This document shows positions 34,310 to 42,227 of a stretch of 64,000 nucleotides of DNA, piece after piece. The stretch spans positions 62,001 to 126,000 of the forward strand of contig CAZVMN010000004.1 of NCBI GenBank assembly GCA_964629015.1. The letters are read 5' to 3'. The notes below the pieces were generated by a model. It worked only from the letters and a program-made list of their open reading frames with translations, searched no databases and was not told the DNA's origin. Numbering within the stretch: the stretch's first letter is position 1; each line of letters starts with the position of its first letter. The DNA comes from Oceanococcus sp964629015. GTDB lineage: Bacteria; Pseudomonadota; Gammaproteobacteria; Nevskiales; Oceanococcaceae. Position numbers and translations under genes: made by a program.

Positions 34310-35824
34310 ATGCAATCACTTCCCTGCTCGCAACGCCTTCATGCTACGCGATTTCCTGCGCTGCAGTGCGTGCTCGCACTGATCCTGGCCATCACTCTGG
34401 GCAGTAGCTACGCGGCCAGCGAAATTGACGTCCCGTACATCGGCGAGCCCGCCGACCGTAGTCTCTCCCCGCTTGAGGAGCAACGACTTGGTCGTGAAGT
34501 GATGCGCCAACTTCTGACCCATCAATATGTGCTGGAAGACCCTCAAATTGAGGACTACATCGCAGGCTTGGGGCAAAGTCTTTTGCAGCACACTAACGAC
34601 CAACATATTGGCTTTAAGTTCTTCGCCGTCCGTGATGGTGCGATCAACGCCTTCGCCATGCCGGGGGGATATATCGGGATCAATGCGGGTCTTTTGATGG
34701 CCAGCGATAGCGAAAGCGAACTGGCCGGGGTTATGGCGCATGAAATCGCACACGTGACCCAACGCCACATTGCGCGCAGCATGGACGACACGCGCGGCTG
34801 GGATATCGCCTCGACCGCGCTGCTTTTGGCCGCCTTGATCGCGGGTGCTCACGACCCTGAATTGGCCCAAGCAGCACTCGGCATTGGCATGTCAGCGGCG
34901 ATCCAAAAACAAATCAACTTCACCCGCGCCAATGAACTGGAAGCCGATCGCTTGGGCATCAAGACCCTGTCGGCGGCGGGCTTCGACCCCCAGGGCATGG
35001 CCAGCTTCTTCCATCGTCTGTCGCAAAAATCGCAGCTTTATGGTGAAGGTGTTCCAGAGATTCTGCGCACTCACCCGGTCAACACCACGCGTATTTCCGA
35101 AGCGCAGGCGCGTGCCGCCTCACTGCCCAATGACGGCCATGATTCCAGCCTCGATTACGCCTTGATGAAAGCTCGCGCCCGGGTCTTGATGACCGAGCTC
35201 TCAAGCGACGCGGTGCGTTACTTCCAGGCGACTCATCGCGCGGACCCCAGCCCGGCCAATCGCTATGGTCTGGCGCTTGCCTTGCGCCGCGCTCGCGCGT
35301 TTGAGCAAAGTGAAACGTTGCTCAAAGCTTTGCTCAAAGATGCACCCGATGAGGTGACTTACAAGATTGCCTTGGGCGAACTCTATATGTATCGCGGCGA
35401 CTACCCGACCGCGATCAAGCAACTGCAGCAGACGCGCAAAGAACATGCGAAAAACCGAACGGTTTTGCTGTTGCTTGCCGACGCCATGATTCGCAGCGGG
35501 CAAGCGCAGCGAGCGCGTCAGCTCATGCTGGAAACCGATCTGATCAATCGTGGCGATTCAGAGGCTTTCCGACTGCTCGCGCTGGCCGCGCGCGATATGG
35601 ACGAGCCTGCTGAAGCGCATTTCCAAATGTCGGCCTATGCGCACAGTCGAGGCGATTATGTTGATGCGATTCGCCAGCTGCAGAACGGCCTACGAGTGAA
35701 AGATCTGGATGCTCATGATCGCCAGCGCCTGCAAGGCAGGTTAAACGAATACATTGCCCAGATTCCAGAATCTGAGCGCCGACGTGCCGAACAGGAAGCT
35801 CGGCAACGACGGCAGGGCTACTAG
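34310..35824 (+). CDS. bepA: M48 metalloprotease with TPR domain (BepA/YfgC-like)
   Basis: A 504-residue periplasmic protein. A signal peptide (CVLALILAITLGSSYA) is followed by an M48 protease with HEIAH at 144-148 and third zinc ligand in NELEADRLG near 205, then tetratricopeptide repeats from about 285. This matches BepA, which clears or helps stalled LptD and outer-membrane proteins at the BAM complex. LapA/LapB genes lie 5 kb away, which fits an envelope-quality theme. No strong ribosome site is visible before ATG 34310. Confidence 0.92.
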   Translation: MQSLPCSQRLHATRFPALQCVLALILAITLGSSYAASEIDVPYIGEPADRSLSPLEEQRLGREVMRQLLTHQYVLEDPQIEDYIAGLGQSLLQHTNDQHIGFKFFAVRDGAINAFAMPGGYIGINAGLLMASDSESELAGVMAHEIAHVTQRHIARSMDDTRGWDIASTALLLAALIAGAHDPELAQAALGIGMSAAIQKQINFTRANELEADRLGIKTLSAAGFDPQGMASFFHRLSQKSQLYGEGVPEILRTHPVNTTRISEAQARAASLPNDGHDSSLDYALMKARARVLMTELSSDAVRYFQATHRADPSPANRYGLALALRRARAFEQSETLLKALLKDAPDEVTYKIALGELYMYRGDYPTAIKQLQQTRKEHAKNRTVLLLLADAMIRSGQAQRARQLMLETDLINRGDSEAFRLLALAARDMDEPAEAHFQMSAYAHSRGDYVDAIRQLQNGLRVKDLDAHDRQRLQGRLNEYIAQIPESERRRAEQEARQRRQGY

Positions 35825-35831
35825 CGAACCG

Positions 35832-37079
35832 CTAGTTGCTTTCGCGCTCGTCGAGACTTTGAGCCGGAGCGTCCGCATCGCCCGTCGGCGACGGCTCCTC
35901 CGCAATCTGCTCCTCGCTGGTTTCTATGCCAAGCCGAAACGCGGCAAAACCGGGCATCACAAACTGATTCAACGCTTTGCCAAGCACGCGGCCACGCAAT
36001 GGCGCAATGACATCCGTGCGCACGTTACTCAGCGGGTCGGTCACCGTTCCCAATACGTCACCCGCGTTGACCACATCGCCCAATTGCGTATCCGTGAAAA
36101 ATATGCCGCCACGGTCGGCTCTGACCCATTGTGATTCGTAGAACACCGGTTGTGGATTTCTCCACACGAACTTTTTCGGCGTCATCTCCATCGCGCTCAT
36201 CAGCGACTCAACCCCCTTGACCCCCTGCACCACCTCCTCAGTTTGCAGGCGCTCAGGCTCGCCCGCCTCCAAGGTGACTGCAGGGATACCCGCCAACGCC
36301 GCCGCCCGGCGCAGGGTCCCGTCGGCGCCCTGCGAGTGGAGTACCGCGATCGCACCAAAGCCCTTGGTCATGTCGACGATGGCGTGGTCGGTCAGGTCGG
36401 CCCGCAGTTGCGGCAAATTGGTCCGTGCAAAGGAGCCGGTGTGCAAATCCACCAAGCGGTCACAATGGCGGATGATGCGCTCGAAAAAGTCATGCGCAAT
36501 ACGCGACGCTAGACTGCCTGCGGGGTCGCCCGGAAAATAGCGATTCAAATCTCTACGATCCGGCAGATAACGCGAACCGCGCAAGAAGCCAGGGATATTG
36601 ACAATCGGCACACCGATGACCGTGCCACTCAGCTGACTCAAATCAATCCCGTGCATGACACGCCGAACGATCTCAATGCCGTTCAGTTCATCGCCATGAA
36701 CCGCGGCCGTCAGACACAAAGTCGGCCCAGGATTCACGCCGTGCGCAACCTGAACCGGCGCCGATGCATCCAATTCTCCGAAACCATAACGCGCTTTCCA
36801 GGTCAGACGTTGCGATTGCCCTCGCACCAGCGGCGTTCCGAGCAAACTGAACACCTCGGGGGTCGCGCTGGGCGTTGGTGTCACGGTGGGTGATGGCGTC
36901 GGTTCCAGAGTGGGTGCGACGCTGGGTTGTGGCGTGGCGGTGGGTTTCGGCGTGATCACCGGCGTCATCGCAGGCCAAGCCTCGGGTGAGGCCGTTTGTG
37001 CCCACGATGGCAACGCCACGACCAGCAAACCGATCATGCAAAGGCATCGAGCCAGACTTGCAAACTCCACTTTCTTCAC
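35832..37079 (-). CDS. Secreted succinylglutamate desuccinylase/aspartoacylase-family protein
   Basis: A 415-residue protein. An N-terminal signal peptide (core CMIGLLVVALPSWAQ) is followed by a 40-residue Pro/Thr/Ser-rich linker (TPTPSATPE-like repeats) and an AstE/AspA domain. Zinc motif AAVHGDELNGIE and the third ligand region LVDLHTGS are present. GTG 37079 is chosen because AAGG lies seven bases upstream. The family usually acts in the cytosol on N-acyl amino acids; this one is exported. It is divergent from the retropepsin/transglutaminase/ATP-grasp operon and may act on the same peptide-like material. Confidence 0.87.
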   Translation of the reverse strand: MKKVEFASLARCLCMIGLLVVALPSWAQTASPEAWPAMTPVITPKPTATPQPSVAPTLEPTPSPTVTPTPSATPEVFSLLGTPLVRGQSQRLTWKARYGFGELDASAPVQVAHGVNPGPTLCLTAAVHGDELNGIEIVRRVMHGIDLSQLSGTVIGVPIVNIPGFLRGSRYLPDRRDLNRYFPGDPAGSLASRIAHDFFERIIRHCDRLVDLHTGSFARTNLPQLRADLTDHAIVDMTKGFGAIAVLHSQGADGTLRRAAALAGIPAVTLEAGEPERLQTEEVVQGVKGVESLMSAMEMTPKKFVWRNPQPVFYESQWVRADRGGIFFTDTQLGDVVNAGDVLGTVTDPLSNVRTDVIAPLRGRVLGKALNQFVMPGFAAFRLGIETSEEQIAEEPSPTGDADAPAQSLDERESN

Positions 37080-37204
37080 AAACAAACCTTAAAAAAATGA
37101 GACACTTGTCGCTTCGGTATCGTAATCGGGCCCCGTTCCAAATGCATCCGATGAATGCTGGACGATACCCAAACTCTCGAAACTCCGACCACAGGAAAGG
37201 CAAG

Positions 37205-37750
37205 ATGCTCCCACGTTGGATGACCCCTTTTGTTTGCGCCCTGGTGATAGGGCTGATCAGCCCAACGAGCTGGGCTGATGACGACGAGACCAACCGCACA
37301 GTGGCGGGCTGGGTTGAAAGAATCAAGATGGCGCCATGGGGCGACACGCTCAAAGCCAAGCTCGATACCGGCGCGAAAACGTCATCCATCAACGCGCTCA
37401 ATATCGAACGCTTCGAGCGCGATGGTGATGATTGGGTGCGCTTCACCCTGAGCTACAAAACGACGGACAAAAAACAGCGCGAGCGCAAGATGGAACGCCC
37501 GCTGCGACGCAATGTGCGGGTGAAAGAACATGATCGTGAGAACGACAGACGCGCGGTGGTCGACTTGAGCTTCTGTTTCGCCGGCCAAATTCATACCGCC
37601 CAGTTCAGCTTGGTTGATCGCAGCAAATTCATCTATCCCGTCTTGCTCGGCCGTCGTTTTCTGGAATCCGCCGCACTGATCGACCCGAAAGCCACATTTA
37701 TCACCGAAGCCAACTGCAAAGCCGACGTCATTGAGGATGTCGATCTATGA
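37205..37750 (+). CDS. RimK-associated retropepsin-like aspartic protease (PF05618)
   Basis: A 181-residue protein with a signal-like N-terminus (VCALVIGLISPTSWA) and a single retropepsin-type domain. Motif LDTGAKTSSINA at about 51-62 holds the catalytic Asp, and VLLGRRFLESA is the second strand typical of the family. As with retroviral enzymes it should work as a dimer, probably in the periplasm. It begins an operon with the transglutaminase-7TM and ATP-grasp genes, overlapping the next start by four bases. The family is annotated as ATP-dependent zinc protease in some resources, which the sequence does not support. Confidence 0.88.
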   Translation: MLPRWMTPFVCALVIGLISPTSWADDDETNRTVAGWVERIKMAPWGDTLKAKLDTGAKTSSINALNIERFERDGDDWVRFTLSYKTTDKKQRERKMERPLRRNVRVKEHDRENDRRAVVDLSFCFAGQIHTAQFSLVDRSKFIYPVLLGRRFLESAALIDPKATFITEANCKADVIEDVDL

Positions 37751-39261
37751 AAGCCACCCGTGTCTGGCTGCTCGCCGCCGTGCTGGCGAGCATTGGAGTT
37801 GGGTTGTGCGTCTACAAATGGAAAGTGCTGCATATACCGATCACACCCGGCTCGCACACGGCCGTATGGACGGTGGAAGCGCGCGCCAGCTTCGAAGGTC
37901 ACGGCAAGGTCAAAGCTCAGCTTGAGTTGCCCGCTGCCACACCGGGCTTTGAGGTTCTGGACGAAAATTTCGTCTCGCGAGATTTTGGCCTGGTCATTGA
38001 GGAAACTGGCGAGCAGCGTCAGGCGCTGTGGTCTATACGTCGCGCGACTGGGCCACAGACGCTTTACTACCGACTGAGCGTCAACCCGCTGACAAACGTG
38101 AAATCACGCGCCGGGCCGTTCCCAGGATATCCGACGAAACCCGATTATCCCGAGCTGTATCGCACCGCCATTGAGGCGCTGCTGAGCAATGTGCGCGCTC
38201 AGTCGGCAGACATCGCCTCATTCACGCGCCAGCTCATCCACAAGCTCAACACCGATCAAAGTGACCCGACGGTCGCCCTGCTACGCAACGAGTCTGGCCC
38301 CGGTGGGGCAGACTGGGTGCGTCAGTTGATCCACGTGCTGGCCGGTGCACGCATCCCCGCGCGCATCGTTTGGGGACTGGAGCTTCGCCACGGCGCGCTG
38401 GACGCGCGGCTGCAACCATGGCTCGAGGTACACAACGAGCAGCAATGGCTGCCGTTTGATCCCATCACTGGCGAGCAGGGATACCCCGAAAACTTCCTGC
38501 TCTGGAAAGCCGGCCCGCAACCCGCCCTGGAGGTGGATGGCGGCAGCTTGCCAGACCTGCGCTTCTCGATTCGCCGCGGACTCAAAGAAACCCTTCAGCT
38601 CGCCCGGCATTCCGATTCCAACCTGGTGTCTTTCTCCTTGCTCGGACTGCCGCTGTACGTGCAGAACGTTTACACCATCCTGCTTATGGTGCCGTTGGGC
38701 GCGTTTCTGGTGGTGATACTGCGAAACCTTATCGGGCTCAAAACGTTCGGCACGTTCATGCCGGTGTTGATCGCCATGTCGTTCCGCGAAACCCAGCTGA
38801 TCTGGGGGGTGACTCTGTTCACGGTCCTTGTGGCGCTTGGCTTGGCTCTGCGGTTTGTGCTCGAGCACTTGAAGTTGCTACTGGTCCCTCGGCTCGCTGC
38901 TGTCCTGATCATCGTGATTCTTTTGATGCTCGGCATCAGCATAGCCAGCTATCGCGTGGGCTTTGATCACGGTCTCTCGGTAGCCTTGTTCCCCATGGTG
39001 ATTCTGGCCATGACCATCGAACGTATGTCGATTGTGTGGGAAGAGCACGGCGCATATGAGGCAGTGATTCAAGGGTTCGGCAGTTTGCTGGTTGCGATCA
39101 TGGCCTATCTGGTCATGAACATCGGCCAGCTGCAATACATGGTTGGCCTGTTCCCGGAACTGTTGTTGCTGGTCTTGGCCGCGACCCTTCTGATGGGGCG
39201 CTACACCGGGTATCGCCTGACCGAGCTTTGGCGCTTTCGTTCGGTTTGGATGAAACCGTGA
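37747..39261 (+). CDS. Inactive transglutaminase-like domain fused to a 7TM domain
   Basis: A 504-residue inner-membrane protein: one N-terminal helix (about 7-24), a periplasmic transglutaminase-like domain (about 30-265) and about seven C-terminal helices (from about 310). In the transglutaminase part the catalytic Cys is replaced by Ala (GPGGADWVRQ) and HAW is replaced by QPW, while the WLPFDP strand is kept, so it should be a binding rather than catalytic domain. It overlaps the retropepsin gene (ATGA) and the ligase gene (TGATG), giving tight coupling. The family occurs with RimK-like ligases; its function is unknown. Confidence 0.9.
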   Translation: MKATRVWLLAAVLASIGVGLCVYKWKVLHIPITPGSHTAVWTVEARASFEGHGKVKAQLELPAATPGFEVLDENFVSRDFGLVIEETGEQRQALWSIRRATGPQTLYYRLSVNPLTNVKSRAGPFPGYPTKPDYPELYRTAIEALLSNVRAQSADIASFTRQLIHKLNTDQSDPTVALLRNESGPGGADWVRQLIHVLAGARIPARIVWGLELRHGALDARLQPWLEVHNEQQWLPFDPITGEQGYPENFLLWKAGPQPALEVDGGSLPDLRFSIRRGLKETLQLARHSDSNLVSFSLLGLPLYVQNVYTILLMVPLGAFLVVILRNLIGLKTFGTFMPVLIAMSFRETQLIWGVTLFTVLVALGLALRFVLEHLKLLLVPRLAAVLIIVILLMLGISIASYRVGFDHGLSVALFPMVILAMTIERMSIVWEEHGAYEAVIQGFGSLLVAIMAYLVMNIGQLQYMVGLFPELLLLVLAATLLMGRYTGYRLTELWRFRSVWMKP

Positions 39262-40283
39262 TGAGTCGGATCGCATGGCCTTGGGCGCGTCTGCGTGATG
39301 CCGGCATCATCGGCATGAACGAGCGCAACGGCCTATACATCGCGGGCTTCAATCAGCGCCGCCTGTATCCGCTGGTTGATGACAAACTGCGCACCAAGCA
39401 GCTCGCTCTGGATGCCGGCATCGCTGTGCCTCCGCTCTATCACGAAGTGAATATCGAGCACGAGATCGGCGGGCTGGAAAAAACCTTGCAGGCCCACCAG
39501 AGCTTCGTGGTGAAACCATCCAAGGGCGCTGGCGGCGACGGCATCGTGGTCATTACCGGCCGCCAAGGCAAGGACTTCATTCGCGCCAGCGGCGCGCGCA
39601 TGAGCTTCGACGATCTGGCTCACCACATTTCCAACATCCTGTCAGGCATGTTCAGTCTCGGTGGCCTGCCCGATCGCGCCATGATCGAGTACTGCGTGCA
39701 GTTTGATCCGGTGTTCGCCGCAATCAGCTATCAGGGTGTACCCGACATCCGCACCCTGGTCTTTCGCGGCGTCCCTGTGGCGGCGATGCTGCGCCTGCCG
39801 ACTCGCGCATCCGACGGCAAAGCCAATTTGCATCAGGGTGCGGTGGGCGTCGGCATCAACCTCGCCACTGGTCGCACGCTGCGCGGTGTGATGCACAACG
39901 CCCCCGTCACACATCATCCGGATACGCTACACAGCGTTGGCGATTTCACCGTGCCGGGCTGGGACCAGGTGCTGTTGCTCGCAGCCCAGTGTTATGACCT
40001 CGCGCGCTTGGGTTATCTCGGCGTGGATATCGTCCTGGATCGCGACAAAGGACCGCTGGTGCTGGAGCTCAATGCTCGCCCTGGGCTGGCGATTCAGCTG
40101 GCCAATGGGCGCGGTCTACGCCCTGCCCTGCAAGCCATCAGCCGTTTGACATCGATTCCGACGTCGGCCGAGGAACGGGTCGCTTTGGCCCTGTCGCAGT
40201 TTGCAAGCACCAGTACAGCGCCGCCCAACCACGACGCTCAAGATGCGTCTGTTCCAGCCTCCGGCACCGACGAGGCGCCATGA
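39261..40283 (+). CDS. RimK-like alpha-L-glutamate ligase-related ATP-grasp protein
   Basis: A 340-residue ATP-grasp ligase with FVVKPSKGAGGDGI near 86-99 for ATP binding and LELNARPGLAIQLAN near 266-280 carrying the metal-binding Glu and Asn. It matches the group of RimK-related ligases encoded beside inactive transglutaminase-7TM proteins. It should join an amino acid to an unknown acceptor. Start ATG overlaps the upstream stop by one base. Its last 46 bases overlap the 3' end of lapB on the other strand, which is unusual, and the tail past residue ~310 looks disordered. Confidence 0.9.
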   Translation: MSRIAWPWARLRDAGIIGMNERNGLYIAGFNQRRLYPLVDDKLRTKQLALDAGIAVPPLYHEVNIEHEIGGLEKTLQAHQSFVVKPSKGAGGDGIVVITGRQGKDFIRASGARMSFDDLAHHISNILSGMFSLGGLPDRAMIEYCVQFDPVFAAISYQGVPDIRTLVFRGVPVAAMLRLPTRASDGKANLHQGAVGVGINLATGRTLRGVMHNAPVTHHPDTLHSVGDFTVPGWDQVLLLAAQCYDLARLGYLGVDIVLDRDKGPLVLELNARPGLAIQLANGRGLRPALQAISRLTSIPTSAEERVALALSQFASTSTAPPNHDAQDASVPASGTDEAP

Positions 40284-41473
40284 ACCTGCTCTTCTAGGGC
40301 TGAGTAAGTCATATCCGCCAAAGGCCGCGTCGTGTTCCAGTGCTCACAACTGGGGCACTGCCAGTTCAGCTGGCGTCCACTGTAGCCGCAGTGATCGCAA
40401 CGGTAGGTTGGCGAGCGTTCCAGCGGAACACGCAGGACTTCGGCGAAGTCTTTGAGCAAACTCGCGGTATCGGGTGACAGCGCTGACCAGTCCTGATCCA
40501 GGGCCGCATGCAAACCGACCCAGCTGGGCCGTTTGGTCAATTGAGCCAACGCTTGCTGGCGCTGCTCCAGATCTCCTGGATGCGCAGCCTCATGCGCCTG
40601 AATCCAGGCAACCTGAAGATGGGGATGCGGATGGCGATCAGAAACCCGCTGCAATTCCTCCACCCATTGCGCCGCATTGTGCTGGCTCAAAAATGCCTCA
40701 CGCCAGGGTTTGAGCACATCGGGAATGAACTCTTCGTGGTGCTGAATCACATCGCGGTAAATCTTCAGCGCCTGCCCGGTTTTTCCATCCGCCGTGGCCT
40801 GAGCGGCACGAATCAACTGCGCGCGGACACAATGTGGATCTGCCGCCAAAGCTCTCTTTAAGCAATGCAGCCGCGCCCGAGCATCATCGCGACGCAGCGC
40901 GCTATCCGCCAACTCACACCAGTACTGAGCAATACGCGGCCCCATATCGCGTCCTTGCGCGCTGCTCAGCCACTGCGCAGTGTCAATCGCGCGCTCCCAC
41001 TCCCGTTCGCGCTCATAGATACGCATCAAACGCGACAGACAATCACTCAGAAACATGCCTTGATGGGCCAACTCAAGGAAGATTTCTTCCGCACGGTCCA
41101 GCACACCGGCAGCCTGATAGTCACGGGCCAACTCGAAACGCGCCTGATTGCGATGCAAAGGTTTTAAGCGTGGCCTTTGAACCAGATTTTGATGAATGCG
41201 CAGAGCGCGATCGACCTCACCACGGCGTCGAAACAGGCTGCCCAACGCAAGATGCAGATCGATGGTGCCCTCATCGGCCTCAATCAAACCGATAAAGATC
41301 TCGATAGCTTGGTCGGTGTCGTTGTTGACCAGATGACTCAGACCGCGCACGTAGTCTGGATTCAGGCCCGGGGCTTCCAGTTCCTCGCGAGCGCGAGATT
41401 GTCGTGCAACGAACCAGCCCGTCGCTGCAGCCAATGGCAACAACAACAGAACCAGTCCGGTGAAATCACCCAT
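40238..41473 (-). CDS. lapB: Lipopolysaccharide assembly protein LapB (YciM)
   Basis: A 411-residue protein: N-terminal membrane anchor (about 5-22, LVLLLLPLAAATGWFVA), a long TPR array, and a C-terminal rubredoxin-type zinc knuckle CDHCGYSG plus WQCPSCEHW. In E. coli LapB regulates LpxC degradation by FtsH and so LPS levels. It overlaps lapA by eight bases. The last 46 bases overlap the convergent ATP-grasp gene; the tail beyond the zinc knuckle is about 20 residues longer than needed for the fold. Confidence 0.95.
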   Translation of the reverse strand: MGDFTGLVLLLLPLAAATGWFVARQSRAREELEAPGLNPDYVRGLSHLVNNDTDQAIEIFIGLIEADEGTIDLHLALGSLFRRRGEVDRALRIHQNLVQRPRLKPLHRNQARFELARDYQAAGVLDRAEEIFLELAHQGMFLSDCLSRLMRIYEREREWERAIDTAQWLSSAQGRDMGPRIAQYWCELADSALRRDDARARLHCLKRALAADPHCVRAQLIRAAQATADGKTGQALKIYRDVIQHHEEFIPDVLKPWREAFLSQHNAAQWVEELQRVSDRHPHPHLQVAWIQAHEAAHPGDLEQRQQALAQLTKRPSWVGLHAALDQDWSALSPDTASLLKDFAEVLRVPLERSPTYRCDHCGYSGRQLNWQCPSCEHWNTTRPLADMTYSALEEQVHGASSVPEAGTDAS

Positions 41474-41756
41474 CCTTCAGAGGTAACTGGCGAAGGTTGT
41501 GAAGTTCGTTTTCCGCTTTGTCCAAGCGGCGACGTAAGCGCAGAAGTTCGGCCTTGCGCGGCAAAGAAATCAGCCAGAACACCAACACCATCAGGGCGAC
41601 GGTTGTGGCTATTGCAGCCATCACCAATGCACCCAAAGCAATATCGGCCTGACCCGCCAGATAATTCAGGGATACGGACTGTGGATTGTGATAGCTGAAT
41701 GCGGCCCCCGCACAAAAGGTGGCGATCACCAACAACAAAACAACAATCCTGCGCAT
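41466..41756 (-). CDS. lapA: LapA-domain membrane protein
   Basis: A 96-residue protein with two membrane helices (about 2-20 and 42-65) separated by HNPQSVSLNYLAGQADI, the LapA/DUF1049 signature, and a C-terminal cytoplasmic coiled coil. It partners LapB in LPS assembly control. It lies ten bases after ihfB and overlaps lapB, as in many gammaproteobacteria. Confidence 0.92.
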   Translation of the reverse strand: MRRIVVLLLVIATFCAGAAFSYHNPQSVSLNYLAGQADIALGALVMAAIATTVALMVLVFWLISLPRKAELLRLRRRLDKAENELHNLRQLPLKDG

Positions 41757-41766
41757 CGAATGAGTC

Positions 41767-42051
41767 CTATTCTTCGCTGTTAACCCGCTCGCGCAATTCC
41801 TTGCCGGGCTTGAAATGCGGCACACGTTTGGACGGGATGGCCACGGCTTCCCCGGTTTTCGGATTTCGCCCCGTCCGTGCAGGCCGGTGATGCAGCGAAA
41901 AACTACCAAAACCGCGAATTTCGATGCGCTCATTGGCTGACAACGCATCGGAAATTGTGTCGAGCAACAGTTTGACACCCAACTCCACATCCTTATGTGA
42001 CAGGTGTCGCTGACTCATCGCCAGCCTGTCAATCAATTCTGATTTGGTCAT
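41767..42051 (-). CDS. ihfB: Integration host factor subunit beta
   Basis: A 94-residue HU/IHF-family protein beginning MTKSELIDRL with the DNA-bending arm RTGRNPKTGEAVAIPSKRVP at about 61-80 and the beta-type ending. It forms IHF with IhfA and bends DNA at specific sites. GGGGAA lies five bases before ATG. A UUCG-loop terminator separates it from rpsA upstream, so it must also have its own promoter in the gap or depend on read-through. Confidence 0.96.
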   Translation of the reverse strand: MTKSELIDRLAMSQRHLSHKDVELGVKLLLDTISDALSANERIEIRGFGSFSLHHRPARTGRNPKTGEAVAIPSKRVPHFKPGKELRERVNSEE

Positions 42052-42122
42052 ACAAATTCCCCAATACCCCCGCGCAACTGACTCCCGTGGCCGGCCCAAG
42101 GTCACGTCTGAAAAGACAGCCC

Positions 42123-42158
42123 AAAAAGCGAAAGGCCCGGTTGCGAACAACCGAGCCT
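42123..42158 (-). terminator. Rho-independent terminator of rpsA with UUCG loop
   Basis: Read on the minus strand, AGGCTCGGTTG pairs with CAACCGGGCCT (one G-U pair) around a TTCG tetraloop, followed by TTTCGCTTTTT. It lies 70 bases after the rpsA stop and 82 bases before ihfB. Confidence 0.9.
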
Positions 42159-42227
42159 ACCGAAAAATACCTAGAAAATCCAGTGACATAGCCGAGGATT
42201 ACCCCGGCCATCTCAAAGATCAATCAA

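Noticed and set aside
36860..36970. Repeated GT/GG-rich DNA in the AstE/AspA-like gene that might be a tandem repeat array
   Set aside because: It encodes the Pro/Thr linker; units vary in length and sequence and it stays in frame, so it is protein low complexity rather than a DNA repeat element.
37205..37750. Annotation of the retropepsin-like protein as an ATP-dependent zinc protease
   Set aside because: No zinc motif or ATP-binding motif is visible; the DTGA motif indicates an aspartic protease fold.
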